This document shows, piece after piece, positions 30,055 through 41,472 of a DNA stretch of 64,000 nt. The first letter of the stretch is position 1; the number at the start of each line of letters is the position of its first letter. Origin of the DNA: Candidatus Liberibacter americanus str. Sao Paulo (GTDB lineage: Bacteria; Pseudomonadota; Alphaproteobacteria; Rhizobiales; Rhizobiaceae); the NCBI RefSeq assembly GCF_000496595.1, contig NC_022793.1, positions 496,001 to 560,000 on the forward strand, written 5' to 3'. The notes under the pieces are model-generated. The model saw only the letters and a program-made list of their open reading frames with translations. It was not told the DNA's origin and ran no database searches. The position numbers and the translations under genes were made by a program.

Positions 30055-33000
30055 ATGCAACAAGGGATCATGAGATTTTTTAATCCATGGACAGATGATA
30101 AAGATTTCGATTCTATTAGGATTTCAATTGCTTCTCCGGAGAAGATATTATCTTTATCTTATGGTGAGATAAAGAAGCCAGAAACAATTAATTATCGTAC
30201 TTTTAAGCCTGAGAGAGATGGTTTATTCTGTGCTAGGATTTTTGGCCCTATGGCTGATTATGAGTGTTTATGCGGAAAGTATAAACGCATGAAGTATAAG
30301 GGTGTTGTTTGTGAGAAGTGTGGTGTTGAGGTAACATTATCGTCTGTTCGTCGAGATCGTATGGCTCATATTCGCCTTGCTGCCCCAGTTGCTCATCCTT
30401 GGTTTCTTAAGTCTTTACCATCGCGTATATCAATATTACTTGATATGTCCTTGAAAAACATAGAGCGAGTTCTTTATTTTGAAAGTTATGTTGTTGTTGA
30501 TCCTGGTTTGTCCCCATTGGAAAAATATCAGCTTTTAACAGAAGAAGAGTATTTGCAGGCTTTAAATGATTATAGTGAAGATCAGTTTATAGCTATGATG
30601 GGAGCTGATGCAATACGTGAGCTTTTGATTTCATTGGATCTTGAGAAATTGGCTGCTGATTTGCGCTCTAGTTTGATTAAAGACGTTTCTATTTTTAGGC
30701 GAAAGAAAACAATGAAACGTCTGAAGATAGTTGATAATTTTTTAAATTCTGGGAATCGTCCTGAATGGATGATTATGACTGTTATTCCTGTTATTCCACC
30801 AGATTTGCGTCCATTAGTTGCTCTTGATTTTGGTCGTTTTGCTGCTTCTGATCTTAATGATTTGTATAGACGTGTTATTGGTAGAAACAATCGTTTGATT
30901 AGGTTAAACGGCTTGCATGCTCCAGACATTATCGTAAGAAATGAAAAAAGGATGCTTCAAGAAGCAGTTGATGCATTGTTTGATAATGGTCGTCATAAGC
31001 GTGTGATAACTGGTGCAAATAGGCGTCCTCTGAAATCTCTATCTGATATGTTAAAGGGTAAGCAGGGTCGTTTTAGAACAAATCTTCTCGGGAAAAGAGT
31101 TGATTATTCTGGTCGTTCTGTCATCGTTGCAGGTCCAGAATTGTTGTTGCATCAATGTGGTTTGCCGAAGTTAATGGCGCTTGAGTTGTTTAAGCCTTTC
31201 TTATATGCTCAATTAGAGAAAAAAGGTTGTGTTTCTACTGTTAAACAGGCCAAAAAATTTGTTGAAAAGAAAAAGCCTGAAGTTTGGGATGCTCTTGAAG
31301 AAGTGGTCTCTCAGAGCCTTATTTTGCTTAATCGTGCACCGAGTTTGCATCGTTTGAGTATGCAAGCTTTCGAGCCTAAAATTATAAGCGGGAAAGCTAT
31401 CCAGCTCCATCCTTTGGTTTGTGAAGGGTATAATGCTGACTTTGATGGTGATCAAATGGCTGTACACGTGTTGCTTTCACTTGAAGCGCAGTTAGAAGCG
31501 CGTGTATTGATGATGTCCACTAATAATATTTTACATCCAGCTAGTGGTGTGCCAGTTGTGGTTCCTTCACAAGACATGGTTTTGGGTTTATATTATTTGT
31601 CTATTTCACATAAAGGTGACCCTGGTGAGGGGATGTCTTTTGCTGATGTAGGCGAGGTCTATCATGCTCTTGAAAATAAAGTAGTTACTTTACATTCCAG
31701 GATACTTGGAAGATACACTAGTGTTGATGCAGATGGTAATAAGGTATCAAAAGTTTATGATACAACTCCAGGCCGTATGATAATAGGCGAAATATTGCCT
31801 TGTCATTATAAAATCTCATTTGATATTTGTAATCAAGAAATGACTAAGAAAAACATTTCATCTATGGTTGATACAGTTTATCGTAATTGTGGTCAGGAAA
31901 ATACGGTTGTTTTTTGTGATCGTCTTATGCGCTTAGGTTTTTCTTATGCTTGTTCTTCTGGTATTTCCTTCGGTAAAGATGATATAATTGTTCCTGAATC
32001 TAAGGAAAAGATTATTGCAGAAGCTGATAAGATGGTAAAAGATTATGAGCAGGAATATAATGATGGTCTCATTACTCGGGGAGAAAAATATAATAAGGTT
32101 GTTGAACTTTGGGGTAAGGCAACTGATAAAGTGACCGAAGAGATGATGGCTCGGATGAAAGAGGTTGAATTCGATCCAGAAACTGGTCGTCAAAAGCCTA
32201 TGAATTCTATATTTATGATGTCTCGTTCTGGTGCACGTGGTTCTATACATCAGATGCGTCAGCTTGGTGGTATGAGAGGATTGATAGCAAAACCATCTGG
32301 AGAAATTATTGAAACACCTATTCGTTCTCACTTTAAAGGTGGCCTTGATGTTTTTGAGTTCTTTAAATCAAATATTGGTGGTCGTAAAGGATTGCTTGAC
32401 GTTGTTATGAGAACCGCTAGCTCTGGTTATTTGAGCAGGAGACTTGTCGATGTTAATCAGAATTGTGTTATCACTCAAGTTGATTGTGGAACTGATAGAG
32501 GTTTGACTGTTAGATCAATTGTTGATTCTGGACAGGTTGTCTCTTCTTTGGGTAGTAGAATTTTAGGGCGTACTACTATTGAGAATATTATTAATCCATT
32601 AACAAATGAGTGTATTATTGAAGCTGGTAAATTGATACTTGAATCTCATGTCGCTGATATTGAGGAGCTTGGTATTAGATCTGTCAGGATTCGTTCACCT
32701 TTGACTTGTGAATCTAGTAAAGGTATTTGTGCCTTTTGTTATGGTCGTGATCTATCTAGAGGAAAGATTATTAATGTTGGTGAAGCTATTGGTATTATTG
32801 CTGCTCAGTCTATCGGAGAGCCTGGTACTCAGTTAACTATGCGTACCTTTCACCTTGGAGGGGCGGCAACCGTTGTTGACAGGTCTTTCATAGAGTCTTC
32901 TTGTGACGGGAAAGTAAAAATTAAAAATTGTACTGTATGTTTGAATTCTGAACAAGATCTCATATCAATGGGGCGCAATACCACACTTCAGGTTTTGGAT

Positions 33001-34239
33001 TCTTCTGGTGAAGAACAATCTTCGTATCGTATTATGTATGGTGCAAAGCTTTTTGTTAATAATGGTGATTCTGTCAAGTGTGGACAACGTATCTCAGAAT
33101 GGGATCCGCATACTTCTCCAATAATAACAGAAGTTTCTGGAACAGTAGAATTTGAAGATCTTGTAGATGGACTATCTGTAATTGAGAGTATTGGTGAATC
33201 TACAGGTATAGCTAAGCGTAAAGTTATAGATTGGCGTTTTAGCACTCATGGTCAGAACTTAAAACCTGCAATTGTTGTAAAAGATGAAAATGGTGATGTT
33301 ATAAAATTTGCTCGTGGTTCTGATGCTAGATGGTTTTTGCCAGTAGATGCAATCCTTTCAGTTACACCTGGACAAAAAGTTTCTGTAGGCGATGTGCTTG
33401 CTCGTTCACCAATTTCTAGTGCTAAGACAAAAGATATTACAAGCGGATTGCCACGTGTGGCTGAGCTTTTTGAGGCACGTCGTCCGAAAGATAATGCTAT
33501 GTTAGCAGAAATTAGTGGTACTATCAGGATCAAGCGTAATTATAAAAATAAATCTCGAGTATTAATTGAGCCTTTTGATGAAAGCCTTGAACCAGTTGAA
33601 TATTTTATTCCAAAAAACAAGCATTTTTATCTGCAAGATGGCGATACTGTTGAAAAAGGTGATTATATAGTTGAAGGTAATCCTGCACCTCATGATATTT
33701 TACGTATTAAAGGTGTAGAAGCTTTGGCTTCTTATTTGCTTAATGAAATTCAAGAGGTTTATCGTCTTGAGGGAGTTGTAATTAACGATAAGCATATAGA
33801 AGTAGTTATTCGTCAGATGTTGCAAAAAGTTGAGATTATTGATGTAGGTGATAGTGAATATGTCTTAGGTGATAATATAGATCGGGTTGAAGTAGAAGCG
33901 ATTAATAAAGAACTTATTCATCATAAAAAGAAACCTGTCGTTTTTTCTCCAGTGTTACAGGGAATTACTAAGGCTGCTCTGCAAACAAAATCCTTTATAT
34001 CTGCTGCTTCATTCCAAGAAACAACAAAGGTTCTTACAGAAGCAGCTATTGCAGGAAAAGTTGATATGCTAGAGGGACTGAAGGAAAATGTTATAGTTGG
34101 TCGTTTAATTCCTGCTGGAACAGGAGCTCTCTTAAGAGAAAAACGTCGTATTGCTATGCATAGAGATCAGATGATTGTCAAAGAAAAAAATAATTCTTCG
34201 AATAATACTGAATCAAATGATAAATATGTTAAAATATGA
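30055..34239 (+). CDS. rpoC: DNA-directed RNA polymerase subunit beta'
   Basis: RpoC carries the catalytic Mg site [12 protein letters not shown]. The 1394-residue protein starts, in my reading, at ATG 30055 ([12 protein letters not shown]), with GGAG about 9 bases upstream; the frame is open ten codons further up but relatives begin near here. The N-terminal zinc ribbon ([20 protein letters not shown]), the bridge/trigger region ([15 protein letters not shown]) and the second zinc site ([13 protein letters not shown]) are all complete. A hairpin terminator follows within 5 bases of the stop. Confidence 0.98.
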   Translation: MQQGIMRFFNPWTDDKDFDSIRISIASPEKILSLSYGEIKKPETINYRTFKPERDGLFCARIFGPMADYECLCGKYKRMKYKGVVCEKCGVEVTLSSVRRDRMAHIRLAAPVAHPWFLKSLPSRISILLDMSLKNIERVLYFESYVVVDPGLSPLEKYQLLTEEEYLQALNDYSEDQFIAMMGADAIRELLISLDLEKLAADLRSSLIKDVSIFRRKKTMKRLKIVDNFLNSGNRPEWMIMTVIPVIPPDLRPLVALDFGRFAASDLNDLYRRVIGRNNRLIRLNGLHAPDIIVRNEKRMLQEAVDALFDNGRHKRVITGANRRPLKSLSDMLKGKQGRFRTNLLGKRVDYSGRSVIVAGPELLLHQCGLPKLMALELFKPFLYAQLEKKGCVSTVKQAKKFVEKKKPEVWDALEEVVSQSLILLNRAPSLHRLSMQAFEPKIISGKAIQLHPLVCEGYNADFDGDQMAVHVLLSLEAQLEARVLMMSTNNILHPASGVPVVVPSQDMVLGLYYLSISHKGDPGEGMSFADVGEVYHALENKVVTLHSRILGRYTSVDADGNKVSKVYDTTPGRMIIGEILPCHYKISFDICNQEMTKKNISSMVDTVYRNCGQENTVVFCDRLMRLGFSYACSSGISFGKDDIIVPESKEKIIAEADKMVKDYEQEYNDGLITRGEKYNKVVELWGKATDKVTEEMMARMKEVEFDPETGRQKPMNSIFMMSRSGARGSIHQMRQLGGMRGLIAKPSGEIIETPIRSHFKGGLDVFEFFKSNIGGRKGLLDVVMRTASSGYLSRRLVDVNQNCVITQVDCGTDRGLTVRSIVDSGQVVSSLGSRILGRTTIENIINPLTNECIIEAGKLILESHVADIEELGIRSVRIRSPLTCESSKGICAFCYGRDLSRGKIINVGEAIGIIAAQSIGEPGTQLTMRTFHLGGAATVVDRSFIESSCDGKVKIKNCTVCLNSEQDLISMGRNTTLQVLDSSGEEQSSYRIMYGAKLFVNNGDSVKCGQRISEWDPHTSPIITEVSGTVEFEDLVDGLSVIESIGESTGIAKRKVIDWRFSTHGQNLKPAIVVKDENGDVIKFARGSDARWFLPVDAILSVTPGQKVSVGDVLARSPISSAKTKDITSGLPRVAELFEARRPKDNAMLAEISGTIRIKRNYKNKSRVLIEPFDESLEPVEYFIPKNKHFYLQDGDTVEKGDYIVEGNPAPHDILRIKGVEALASYLLNEIQEVYRLEGVVINDKHIEVVIRQMLQKVEIIDVGDSEYVLGDNIDRVEVEAINKELIHHKKKPVVFSPVLQGITKAALQTKSFISAASFQETTKVLTEAAIAGKVDMLEGLKENVIVGRLIPAGTGALLREKRRIAMHRDQMIVKEKNNSSNNTESNDKYVKI

Positions 34240-34243
34240 TATT

Positions 34244-34275
34244 AGAATAATGTGAATAGCATTATTCTCTTTTAT
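34244..34275 (+). terminator. Terminator of the rpoBC transcript
   Basis: AGAATAATG (34244-34252) and CATTATTCT (34260-34268) form a perfect 9-base stem with a 7-base loop, followed by CTTTTATC. It begins right after the rpoC stop codon. Confidence 0.75.
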
Positions 34276-34872
34276 CTTAATAACATAATGTATTATATTA
34301 AGGTTATAAATTTTCTATTTCTTCATTTGATTTAGTTGATCTAAGATTAACAGCAGTATTTTTATATCGATTTGATTATATGATAATGTATAGATATATG
34401 TATTTGTATATCTTTAAATACTGTTTATTTATCCTATAAAATTATTATTTTATACAATATGTGATTACTTTGTCATTATCCGATTTTTATTATCTTAGTA
34501 ATTTGCTTATTATAGTATGATTTTTAGCATATAGATTAAAACTATTTGATAATCTAATTATTTTATTTATATAAGTTTTTATTTTATGTATTTCTGTGAT
34601 TTTGATTTGTTAATCTAATTTAGACATAGATAAATATAATTCTAAATGCTATTTATCGACTAAAAATCAATATAATCAATATTATAGCTTTTTGATAACA
34701 TATATTATTTTTAATTATTGATATAGACAAATCATATTCTATATAGAGAATGTATATTCATAAATATTATTTATAAGTTATATATAATTATCTATATATA
34801 AAATATTTTGGCTATTAAAATTACTTAAATTAAATGTTTTTTGCTTATCTTTTATTTTAATAACTCACCATT
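34276..34872. other. About 600 bases without a gene between rpoC and the Mla operon
   Basis: Extremely AT-rich DNA between the rpoC terminator and the convergent Mla-type operon. Relatives have rpsL-rpsG-fusA after rpoC; no trace of them is visible here. No RNA gene or clear repeat was seen. Confidence 0.55.
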
Positions 34873-35511
34873 CTATTTAGTTATAGGCATTTGCGATAAT
34901 ATGGATGAAAGTGTCCATTTTACAATTTCTGTAGACATACGATTAAATGCAATATCAAGAGATTGCACGAAGTACAGTTTATTATCTTTTAGAAAAGGTT
35001 CTTCAGCATGAAATACCTTTTGTGCCACGATATCGCCTGTATTTAAATTTATGATTTTTATAGACATTAAAATTACAGCTTGATTTTGATCAATATTAAT
35101 TTCAAATGATTGGATATTGGAAGATAGTTGATATCCTGAATATATTCCTTGATTTGTTCTAGATACAGTTAATATTTTCTGATTATTTTCAAACTTTGAA
35201 ATGAGTTTTGATTGTATCATGCGTGGCAGTCTATCGCTCCATTGAGAATCTATTAAATATCTCATTTCAATAGGAGAGGAACGAATAATTATATTTTCGC
35301 TATTTAATATTTTAAGAGAAATTGGCTCGTTGATAATAATTTTAATATTATCTTTAATATCTCTATTTTCGCCTGTACTAAAATTACTGTTTGAAAGCTC
35401 AAATGTATCTTTAGTTATATTTCCAAAACAGGAAGAAAGTAACATGCATGATAATGTGATTACACTGTAAGGTATAATTTTTTTATAAAGATTACTCAAT
35501 TTATTATCCAT
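34873..35511 (-). CDS. ABC-transport auxiliary lipoprotein (PqiC/DUF330-like)
   Basis: A 212-residue lipoprotein with signal peptide and lipobox (CMLLSSC near residue 28). It is the last gene of the Mla-type operon, 51 bases after the MCE gene. The 'ABC-type transport auxiliary lipoprotein' family (PqiC/DUF330) usually occupies this place and shows the pattern ITSxxLxxxLxxxG; here RMIQSKLISKFENNQKILTVSR fits. The family is thought to bridge the MCE protein to the outer membrane. The family call comes mainly from context and general pattern. Confidence 0.75.
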   Translation of the reverse strand: MDNKLSNLYKKIIPYSVITLSCMLLSSCFGNITKDTFELSNSNFSTGENRDIKDNIKIIINEPISLKILNSENIIIRSSPIEMRYLIDSQWSDRLPRMIQSKLISKFENNQKILTVSRTNQGIYSGYQLSSNIQSFEINIDQNQAVILMSIKIINLNTGDIVAQKVFHAEEPFLKDNKLYFVQSLDIAFNRMSTEIVKWTLSSILSQMPITK

Positions 35512-35562
35512 AAGTTAGATTACACATTGTTCTAAAGCATTATTAATTAACAAGCTATTTTA

Positions 35563-36837
35563 TTAATGCTTAGGTTTATATGATTTTATCGTTTCTGTTC
35601 CCCAAATTATCCTTTGCGGATTATGTCTGAAATTATCAATAAATTCATTAAAATGATCGACGCTTTCTTGCATATTTCCGATTAGATTTTGTAAATCGTT
35701 CAATCCATTATTTGAGAATTTTTCTACATTATTTGCTATAGGAGGAATATACTTGTTTAGTTGATTGGCGGCATTACTTAAAGAATTCATTGTGATATTT
35801 GCTTCTTCAATTAGTGATTTGTTTTCTTTATTGCCTGATAAATTTTTCATTTTCGTCATAATATCTTTCAATTGATCCATAATATTACGTATAGCAGCTG
35901 TACTTTCACGCATGTTATCAGTTGTTTTAAACACATTATTTAAAGAAGCAGCCATTTCTTTACTATTTATTGTTTCTTTAACATTAGAAATAATTCCATC
36001 TGCTTTTTTTCCAACTGTCTGGAAAGTTTTATTAGTTTCATTTAACCCATTAATGGTATTATCAAAATTATTTGATGTGTTTACAAAATTATCACTGGCA
36101 ATTTGAATATTGCCTATTATTCTATTGATTTTTGTAGTATCAACTACATCAATCATTTTATCAATCTTTTTAAGAATATTCGTAAAATTATCTATTAGAT
36201 CTGATGTTTTTTCAGATAAATTATTATCGCCATTAGTCATATTATCGATACTAGAAATATTTTCTGCGATTACTGTCGATATATTTTCAATATTATTAAT
36301 AGTGTTGTTTATAGGTTTTTCTATCCTATTTAAAATATTATTCACTTTCCCGGATAATAAATTGACATTATGCAGTGTTTCTTCTGTTTTGAGTAAAAAA
36401 TTATTTAACCCTGATGGAATTGCATCAATTATTGCAAGTTTATTTGATTCTTTTGCAATTTGGAAAACAGTCTTATTTCCTTTGTTTTTATTAGATAACT
36501 CAATATGTGTTATTCCAGTTATCCCTTGGGATATAATCATTGCTCTAGTTGAAGGATATATAGGCATATCAGATCTGATATTAACTTTAGCGATTGAGTA
36601 AGATGGATTTTCGGAATCAATATATAATCCCGTGATATCTCCGATTTTAATACCATTAAAACGAACAGCTGAGTTAACTGATAATCCATCGACTGATCCT
36701 GGTATACGTACAATTAATTCATCCGTTGGTCCATCATATTTATCAGAGTGTAATAACCAGTATATAGCAAAGAATGCCAAAACTATTATTGTAATTGTAA
36801 ATATTCCTATTGATATATAATAATTTTTATTTTCCAT
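35563..36837 (-). CDS. mlaD: MCE/MlaD-family lipid-binding protein
   Basis: A 424-residue inner-membrane-anchored protein. It has one N-terminal transmembrane helix (about residues 8-28), then a single MCE domain (VRIPGSVDGLSVNSAVRFNGIKIGDITGLYID ... ISQGITGITHIELS, about 42-135). A long asparagine-rich region predicted as coiled coil follows (about 140-400). The large C-terminal tail distinguishes it from the short E. coli MlaD and matches the rhizobial form. It probably forms a hexameric ring passing phospholipid between the two membranes. Its start codon directly abuts the stop of the ATPase gene. Confidence 0.88.
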   Translation of the reverse strand: MENKNYYISIGIFTITIIVLAFFAIYWLLHSDKYDGPTDELIVRIPGSVDGLSVNSAVRFNGIKIGDITGLYIDSENPSYSIAKVNIRSDMPIYPSTRAMIISQGITGITHIELSNKNKGNKTVFQIAKESNKLAIIDAIPSGLNNFLLKTEETLHNVNLLSGKVNNILNRIEKPINNTINNIENISTVIAENISSIDNMTNGDNNLSEKTSDLIDNFTNILKKIDKMIDVVDTTKINRIIGNIQIASDNFVNTSNNFDNTINGLNETNKTFQTVGKKADGIISNVKETINSKEMAASLNNVFKTTDNMRESTAAIRNIMDQLKDIMTKMKNLSGNKENKSLIEEANITMNSLSNAANQLNKYIPPIANNVEKFSNNGLNDLQNLIGNMQESVDHFNEFIDNFRHNPQRIIWGTETIKSYKPKH

Positions 36838-37638
36838 TTATAAATCAACGTCCTTATTTAATCTAGTTAAATATGATTTCACCCATGGATAATCAGAAGA
36901 AAGCATGTCTTTAACATTTCCGTTGTATATGATGCCATTTTTGACCATTACTATTACTCTATTGCAAGTAGACATTAAACTATTAATGTCATGTGTTATC
37001 ATATACACTGTTAATCCTAAAGAATTACGTAATTTAACTAATAATTTATCAAATTCTGATGCACCTATAGGATCTAATCCAGAGGTTGGTTCATCTAGAA
37101 AAATAAGTTCAGGATCAATTGCCAATGATCTTGCCAATGCAACTCTTTTTATCATTCCTCCTGATAATTGATAAGGGCTTAAACTAGCTGTTTCAATAGG
37201 AAGACCTACCATAGACATTTTAAGCTTAACTATATCACTGATAATGCTTTCCGGCAAACTGTTATTTTGTCGAATTGGAACACTGATGTTATCATGAACG
37301 CTCATAGATGAAAATAATGCACCATGCTGGAATAGAACTCCTAATTTAGTTCCTAGATAAAAATCTATCTTTTCTTTAGAATTTAAAAACTCTTCTTTTA
37401 ATATTTTAATAGTTCCAGATACATGTGGTATAAGGCCAATAATCGCTCTCATCAATATGGATTTTCCAACTCCAGATGGTCCTATGATTCCAACTATATC
37501 ACCGCGGTAAATATCCAAATTAACTTTGTTAAGTATAACTTCATTGTTCAACACAACAGTTAGGTCTTGGACGGATAGTACTTTTTCTTTTGTAGACGTA
37601 TCGTTTAATTGCATAAGGTATTCTTTCCTATAGATCAT
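36838..37638 (-). CDS. mlaF: Mla-type ABC transporter ATPase
   Basis: A 266-residue ATPase that drives phospholipid movement with the MlaE permease. Walker A GPSGVGKS, Q-loop LFQHGALF, ABC signature LSGGM in YQLSGGMIKRVALARSLA, Walker B LIFLDEPTSGLDP and the switch histidine in MITHD are all present. The start at 37638 overlaps the permease stop as ATGA; a second ATG at 37614 (MQLNDTS) has AGGAAAG about 10 bases upstream and could be the real start. Confidence 0.94.
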   Translation of the reverse strand: MIYRKEYLMQLNDTSTKEKVLSVQDLTVVLNNEVILNKVNLDIYRGDIVGIIGPSGVGKSILMRAIIGLIPHVSGTIKILKEEFLNSKEKIDFYLGTKLGVLFQHGALFSSMSVHDNISVPIRQNNSLPESIISDIVKLKMSMVGLPIETASLSPYQLSGGMIKRVALARSLAIDPELIFLDEPTSGLDPIGASEFDKLLVKLRNSLGLTVYMITHDINSLMSTCNRVIVMVKNGIIYNGNVKDMLSSDYPWVKSYLTRLNKDVDL

Positions 37639-38807
37639 ATACCAATTGCGAAATAAAATACAGCGAAAAGAGAATCTATTATTAGAACCATTGAAATTGA
37701 TTTAACAACGCAAGCTGTTACTGTATTACCTATCGAATTAGCGTCGTATTTTACTTTTAATCCTTCTTTAAATGCAATAATGCCAATAGCAGCTGCCATA
37801 AAAGGTGCTTTTAATAGTCCTGCGCAAATATTTAATAATGTTTGTGTCGAGTGAAGACGAGTAAAAAAAACGTTAAACGGCATGTTATAATATTTCCAGA
37901 TAATAACAGAAGCTCCTATAATAGACGAAATATTAGCTAGAATAGTTAGAAGCGGCAATGAAATAATGAGAGCGAAAATACGTGGCGACATTATAACACT
38001 AACTATGTCTATACCCATTACTTTTATTGCATCAAGCTCTGAATTTATTTTCATAGCTCCGATTTCAGCAGCAATGGCACTTCCAGATCGTCCAGCAATC
38101 ATTACGGCCGTTAGTAAAACTCCAATTTCTCGTAGCTGTAAAACACTAATTAAATCAATTGAAAAAATTTCTGCGCCAAAATTAGCAAGTTGAAATGCGG
38201 CTTGTTGTGCTATCACTGCGCCAGTTATAAGAGAAATTAGAATAATAACCGGAGCACCTTTTACACCAATATGATGTAAATGTGTAGTAAAAGCAGGTAT
38301 AAACTCTTTTATTTTACGTTTACTAGCAATCAACTCGCAGAGATTATTAGTCATCAATCCCAAAATATGCATCTGGTCTAAAAAACTATACGATAATGTT
38401 GAAATGCTTTCCCCTATATATGAATATATCCTTGAGATTGTATTAGGTGATTTTCTTAATTCTGTATAATTATTATCTGTATCATTATATAAGCCTGCAA
38501 AAGATACAATTGAAATCATTTGATTAACTGAAGCAGATGCTCCTTTAAACTCAATATTACCTTGATATTTTTCTCTAAGTCTAACTATAATTACAGCACC
38601 TATGGTATCAATTGATTTTATCCCTGATAAATCTACTATAGCAATATCATCTTTCTTGGATTTTTCTAAAATTGTAATTATATCCTTGGCCATTTTAGAT
38701 GAATCTATAGCCTTCCATGTTCCTATAAATTTTAAAAGTAGGGTACCATCTTCCGAGATAGACATAATTATGTTATTAGAAGTGATATGCCTTGATTTTA
38801 TTGGCAT
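37635..38807 (-). CDS. mlaE: STAS-MlaE fusion, lipid ABC transporter permease
   Basis: A 390-residue protein with an N-terminal STAS-like domain (about residues 10-105, with IVDLSGIKSIDTIGAVIIVRL) fused to an MlaE permease (about 130-390). The permease part has GVKGAPVIILISLITGAVIAQQA and AGRSGSAIAAEIGAMKINSELDAIKVMGID, both diagnostic. In E. coli the STAS partner is the separate MlaB; here it is fused, as in many alphaproteobacteria. It is the first gene of the operon mlaE-mlaF-mlaD-lipoprotein on the minus strand. The system is likely to maintain outer membrane lipid asymmetry. Confidence 0.93.
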   Translation of the reverse strand: MPIKSRHITSNNIIMSISEDGTLLLKFIGTWKAIDSSKMAKDIITILEKSKKDDIAIVDLSGIKSIDTIGAVIIVRLREKYQGNIEFKGASASVNQMISIVSFAGLYNDTDNNYTELRKSPNTISRIYSYIGESISTLSYSFLDQMHILGLMTNNLCELIASKRKIKEFIPAFTTHLHHIGVKGAPVIILISLITGAVIAQQAAFQLANFGAEIFSIDLISVLQLREIGVLLTAVMIAGRSGSAIAAEIGAMKINSELDAIKVMGIDIVSVIMSPRIFALIISLPLLTILANISSIIGASVIIWKYYNMPFNVFFTRLHSTQTLLNICAGLLKAPFMAAAIGIIAFKEGLKVKYDANSIGNTVTACVVKSISMVLIIDSLFAVFYFAIGI

Positions 38808-39043
38808 TTATTATTAATTCCATATGGTGATTTGACAGACATAGTTCTGATTTTGTTCATTTTTTTTACAATGAACAAAGCATCTTGCTTAATATATTAG
38901 TAGTTTTATATTAAATATGTTCCTAAATAGTAAATGCTTGATAATATAAATGGCAATAGTCTATGTCAGTTAATTAAATAAACATTATATGATTGCATAT
39001 TGCGTATTGTATGTTGTTATTTTCTAAAAAGGATATTTTTGTT

Positions 39044-41371
39044 ATGAGAAATAAATCGTCAAAAAAGATAAATCATCCTGAACTTCAATTAGAAGAACAT
39101 TTATCTGTAAACGCTCTCGCATATCATCAATATCCTATCTCTGGCAAATTGGAAATTAATGCTACTAAAGATCTTAATAATCAAAGAGATCTTTCTTTTG
39201 CATATTCTCCCGGTGTTGGATTTCCATGTATGGCTATTCATGAAGATCCTGATAAGGCTTCAATATATACGATTCGATCTAATCTTGTTGCTGTTATTTC
39301 TAATGGTTCTGCTGTTCTTGGTTTGGGTAATATTGGCCCCTTGGCTTCTAAACCTGTTATGGAAGGGAAGGCAGTGCTATTTAAAAAATTTGCAGGGATT
39401 AATGTATTTGATATAGAAATTGATGCAAAAGATATCGAAACTATGGTATCGACCATCTCTTCATTAGAGCCAACATTTGGTGGAATAAATCTAGAGGATA
39501 TTAAATCTCCTGAATGTTTTGAAGTAGAAAGAATTTTATCTGAAAAGATGGATATCCCGGTTTTTCATGATGATCAACATGGAACTGCAATTACTGTCGC
39601 TGCAGCAATTTTGAATGGAATGGAATTAGCCAAAAAATCTTTTTCGGATATTAAAATTGTCACTTTGGGTGCAGGTGCAGCTGCATTAGCTTGTTTGAAC
39701 TTATTGGTTAAAATGGGAGTTAAACGCGAAAATATTTGGATTCATGATCTCGAGGGTCTTGTTTATAAAGGACGTAAAAAAAAGGTAGATAAATGGAAGT
39801 CAGCCTACGCTCAGGATTCAGGTTCAAAGACACTTGCTGAAACAATGGAAAACGCTGATGTGTTTTTAGGCTTATCCGTAGCTAATGCTCTTGATCCAGT
39901 TGTATTAAAAAATATGGCTAAAAATCCATTGATTATGCCTTTAGCAAATCCTATTCCTGAAGTTATGCCAGATGTGGTAAAAAAAATTAGACCAGATGCA
40001 ATGGTTTGTACAGGACGTTCTGATTTTCCCAATCAGGTGAATAATGTATTATGTTTCCCTTATATTTTTAGAGGCGCGCTTGATTGTGGAGCTAGTGATA
40101 TTAATGAAGAAATGAAAATAGCAGTAGTTCGTGCTATGGCTAAATTAGCAAGAGATGTCCCTCATGATGTAGTTATTCAGAATTTTTCAGATAAACATCC
40201 TGTTTTTGGTCCTGATTATCTTATACCTTCGCCTTTTGATCCAAATTTAATTTTGCATATTGCTCCAGCGGTTGCTATTGCTGCTGAAAAAACAGGTGTA
40301 GCTAAATATCCTATCAAAGATTATGATGCTTATCGAGATTCATTGAAGCGTTTTGCTTTTCCAATCAGTTCTTTGATGAATCCGGTTTTTGAAGTTGCAA
40401 AAAAAACAGCTTGTAAACGAGTATTGTTTTGCCAAGGAGAAAGTGAAAGAGTGTTGCGTGCAGCACAAACTTTGGCAAAAGCAAATATTGCTAGGCCAGT
40501 TCTTATTGGCGATCCATTGAAAATTCAGTCAGCTATTCTTAGTTATGCTTTGAAAATAGTTGCTGGAAAAGATTTTGATATTATTGATCCGCATAGTGAA
40601 GATTCTTTCCAAGAATTTGTTGATTTATATCGTTCATTAAATGCTGCAAAGGGTATTTCTATGGATTTTGATCATAATATTATTCGTTCTAATAATATTT
40701 TGATGGGTTCTTTGGCGCTTAGACTTGTTAAAGCTGATGCTATGATCTCTATATGTGAAATTGATTCGCAATATGAAAGTCATTTAGAATATATCGATAA
40801 TATTATAGGCAAAAGAAATGATATAAGTAATTATTCTGCAATGAGTATATTATTTACTAAAAATAAAACTTTATTCTTTGCCGATACTCATATATCTCTT
40901 GATCCTTCTGCAAAAGAAATAGCAGAAAGTATAAAAATGGCAGCAAAAGCTTTAAATCCTCTTGGAATTGTCCCGCGTATTTCTTTATTATCGCATTTAA
41001 ATTGCAGCTCACATGATACGGATAGCTATTTGAAAATGTGTGAATCTTTAAAAATTATACGTGATATGTCTACAGATTTGGTAATTGATAGTGAGGTTCA
41101 GCAAGATATTGATCTTTCTAATATGATGAGTGATGATGTTATGCCAAATCAAGCTATTTCTAATAATGCTAATCTATTGATTTTTCCGAATATTGATTCT
41201 GCAAATATTGCTTTGGCAATTGCAAAATCAATCGCAAATGGAACATTTATCGGACCAGTTTTATTAGGAGCAAAATTGCCTGCGCATATTTTGCCTTCAT
41301 CGGTTTCTGCAGAGGGTATTGTCAATATGGCTGCATTAGCTGTAGCAAGTAATTTTGAAAATTGCCAATAA
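39044..41371 (+). CDS. maeB: NADP-dependent malic enzyme with C-terminal phosphotransacetylase-like domain
   Basis: This enzyme decarboxylates malate to pyruvate, producing NADPH. I take the ATG at 39044 (MRNKSSKKINH), preceded by AAAAAGGA about 12 bases up; the frame is open 17 codons earlier. The malic domain (about 15-410) shows RDLSFAYSPGVGFPC, NGSAVLGLGNIGP, MEGKAVLFKKFAGINVFDIEIDA, FHDDQHGTAITV and NAD-binding VTLGAGAAALACLNLLV. The second half (about 430-770) resembles phosphate acetyltransferase (RVLFCQGESERVLRAA), as in rhizobial Tme/Dme enzymes, where it is catalytically silent. Full length at about 775 residues. Confidence 0.95.
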   Translation: MRNKSSKKINHPELQLEEHLSVNALAYHQYPISGKLEINATKDLNNQRDLSFAYSPGVGFPCMAIHEDPDKASIYTIRSNLVAVISNGSAVLGLGNIGPLASKPVMEGKAVLFKKFAGINVFDIEIDAKDIETMVSTISSLEPTFGGINLEDIKSPECFEVERILSEKMDIPVFHDDQHGTAITVAAAILNGMELAKKSFSDIKIVTLGAGAAALACLNLLVKMGVKRENIWIHDLEGLVYKGRKKKVDKWKSAYAQDSGSKTLAETMENADVFLGLSVANALDPVVLKNMAKNPLIMPLANPIPEVMPDVVKKIRPDAMVCTGRSDFPNQVNNVLCFPYIFRGALDCGASDINEEMKIAVVRAMAKLARDVPHDVVIQNFSDKHPVFGPDYLIPSPFDPNLILHIAPAVAIAAEKTGVAKYPIKDYDAYRDSLKRFAFPISSLMNPVFEVAKKTACKRVLFCQGESERVLRAAQTLAKANIARPVLIGDPLKIQSAILSYALKIVAGKDFDIIDPHSEDSFQEFVDLYRSLNAAKGISMDFDHNIIRSNNILMGSLALRLVKADAMISICEIDSQYESHLEYIDNIIGKRNDISNYSAMSILFTKNKTLFFADTHISLDPSAKEIAESIKMAAKALNPLGIVPRISLLSHLNCSSHDTDSYLKMCESLKIIRDMSTDLVIDSEVQQDIDLSNMMSDDVMPNQAISNNANLLIFPNIDSANIALAIAKSIANGTFIGPVLLGAKLPAHILPSSVSAEGIVNMAALAVASNFENCQ

Positions 41372-41432
41372 GATTATATTGTTAAAGCATGAAATATGTA
41401 AATATCTTTGATATAAAACTATTTTGACAATT

Positions 41433-41472
41433 ATTAGGCTTGTTACTTTCAAGAAAAAGCCTAATTTTATTT
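41433..41472 (+). terminator. Rho-independent terminator of maeB
   Basis: ATTAGGCTT (41433-41441) and AAGCCTAAT (41457-41465) form a 9-base stem with a 15-base loop, followed by TTTATTT. It lies 60 bases after the maeB stop codon. Confidence 0.8.

Noticed and set aside
36110..36601. 163-codon plus-strand frame opposite mlaD
   Set aside because: Antisense to the low-complexity coiled-coil part of mlaD; hydrophobic only because Asn/Asp codons read as Ile/Val on the other strand.
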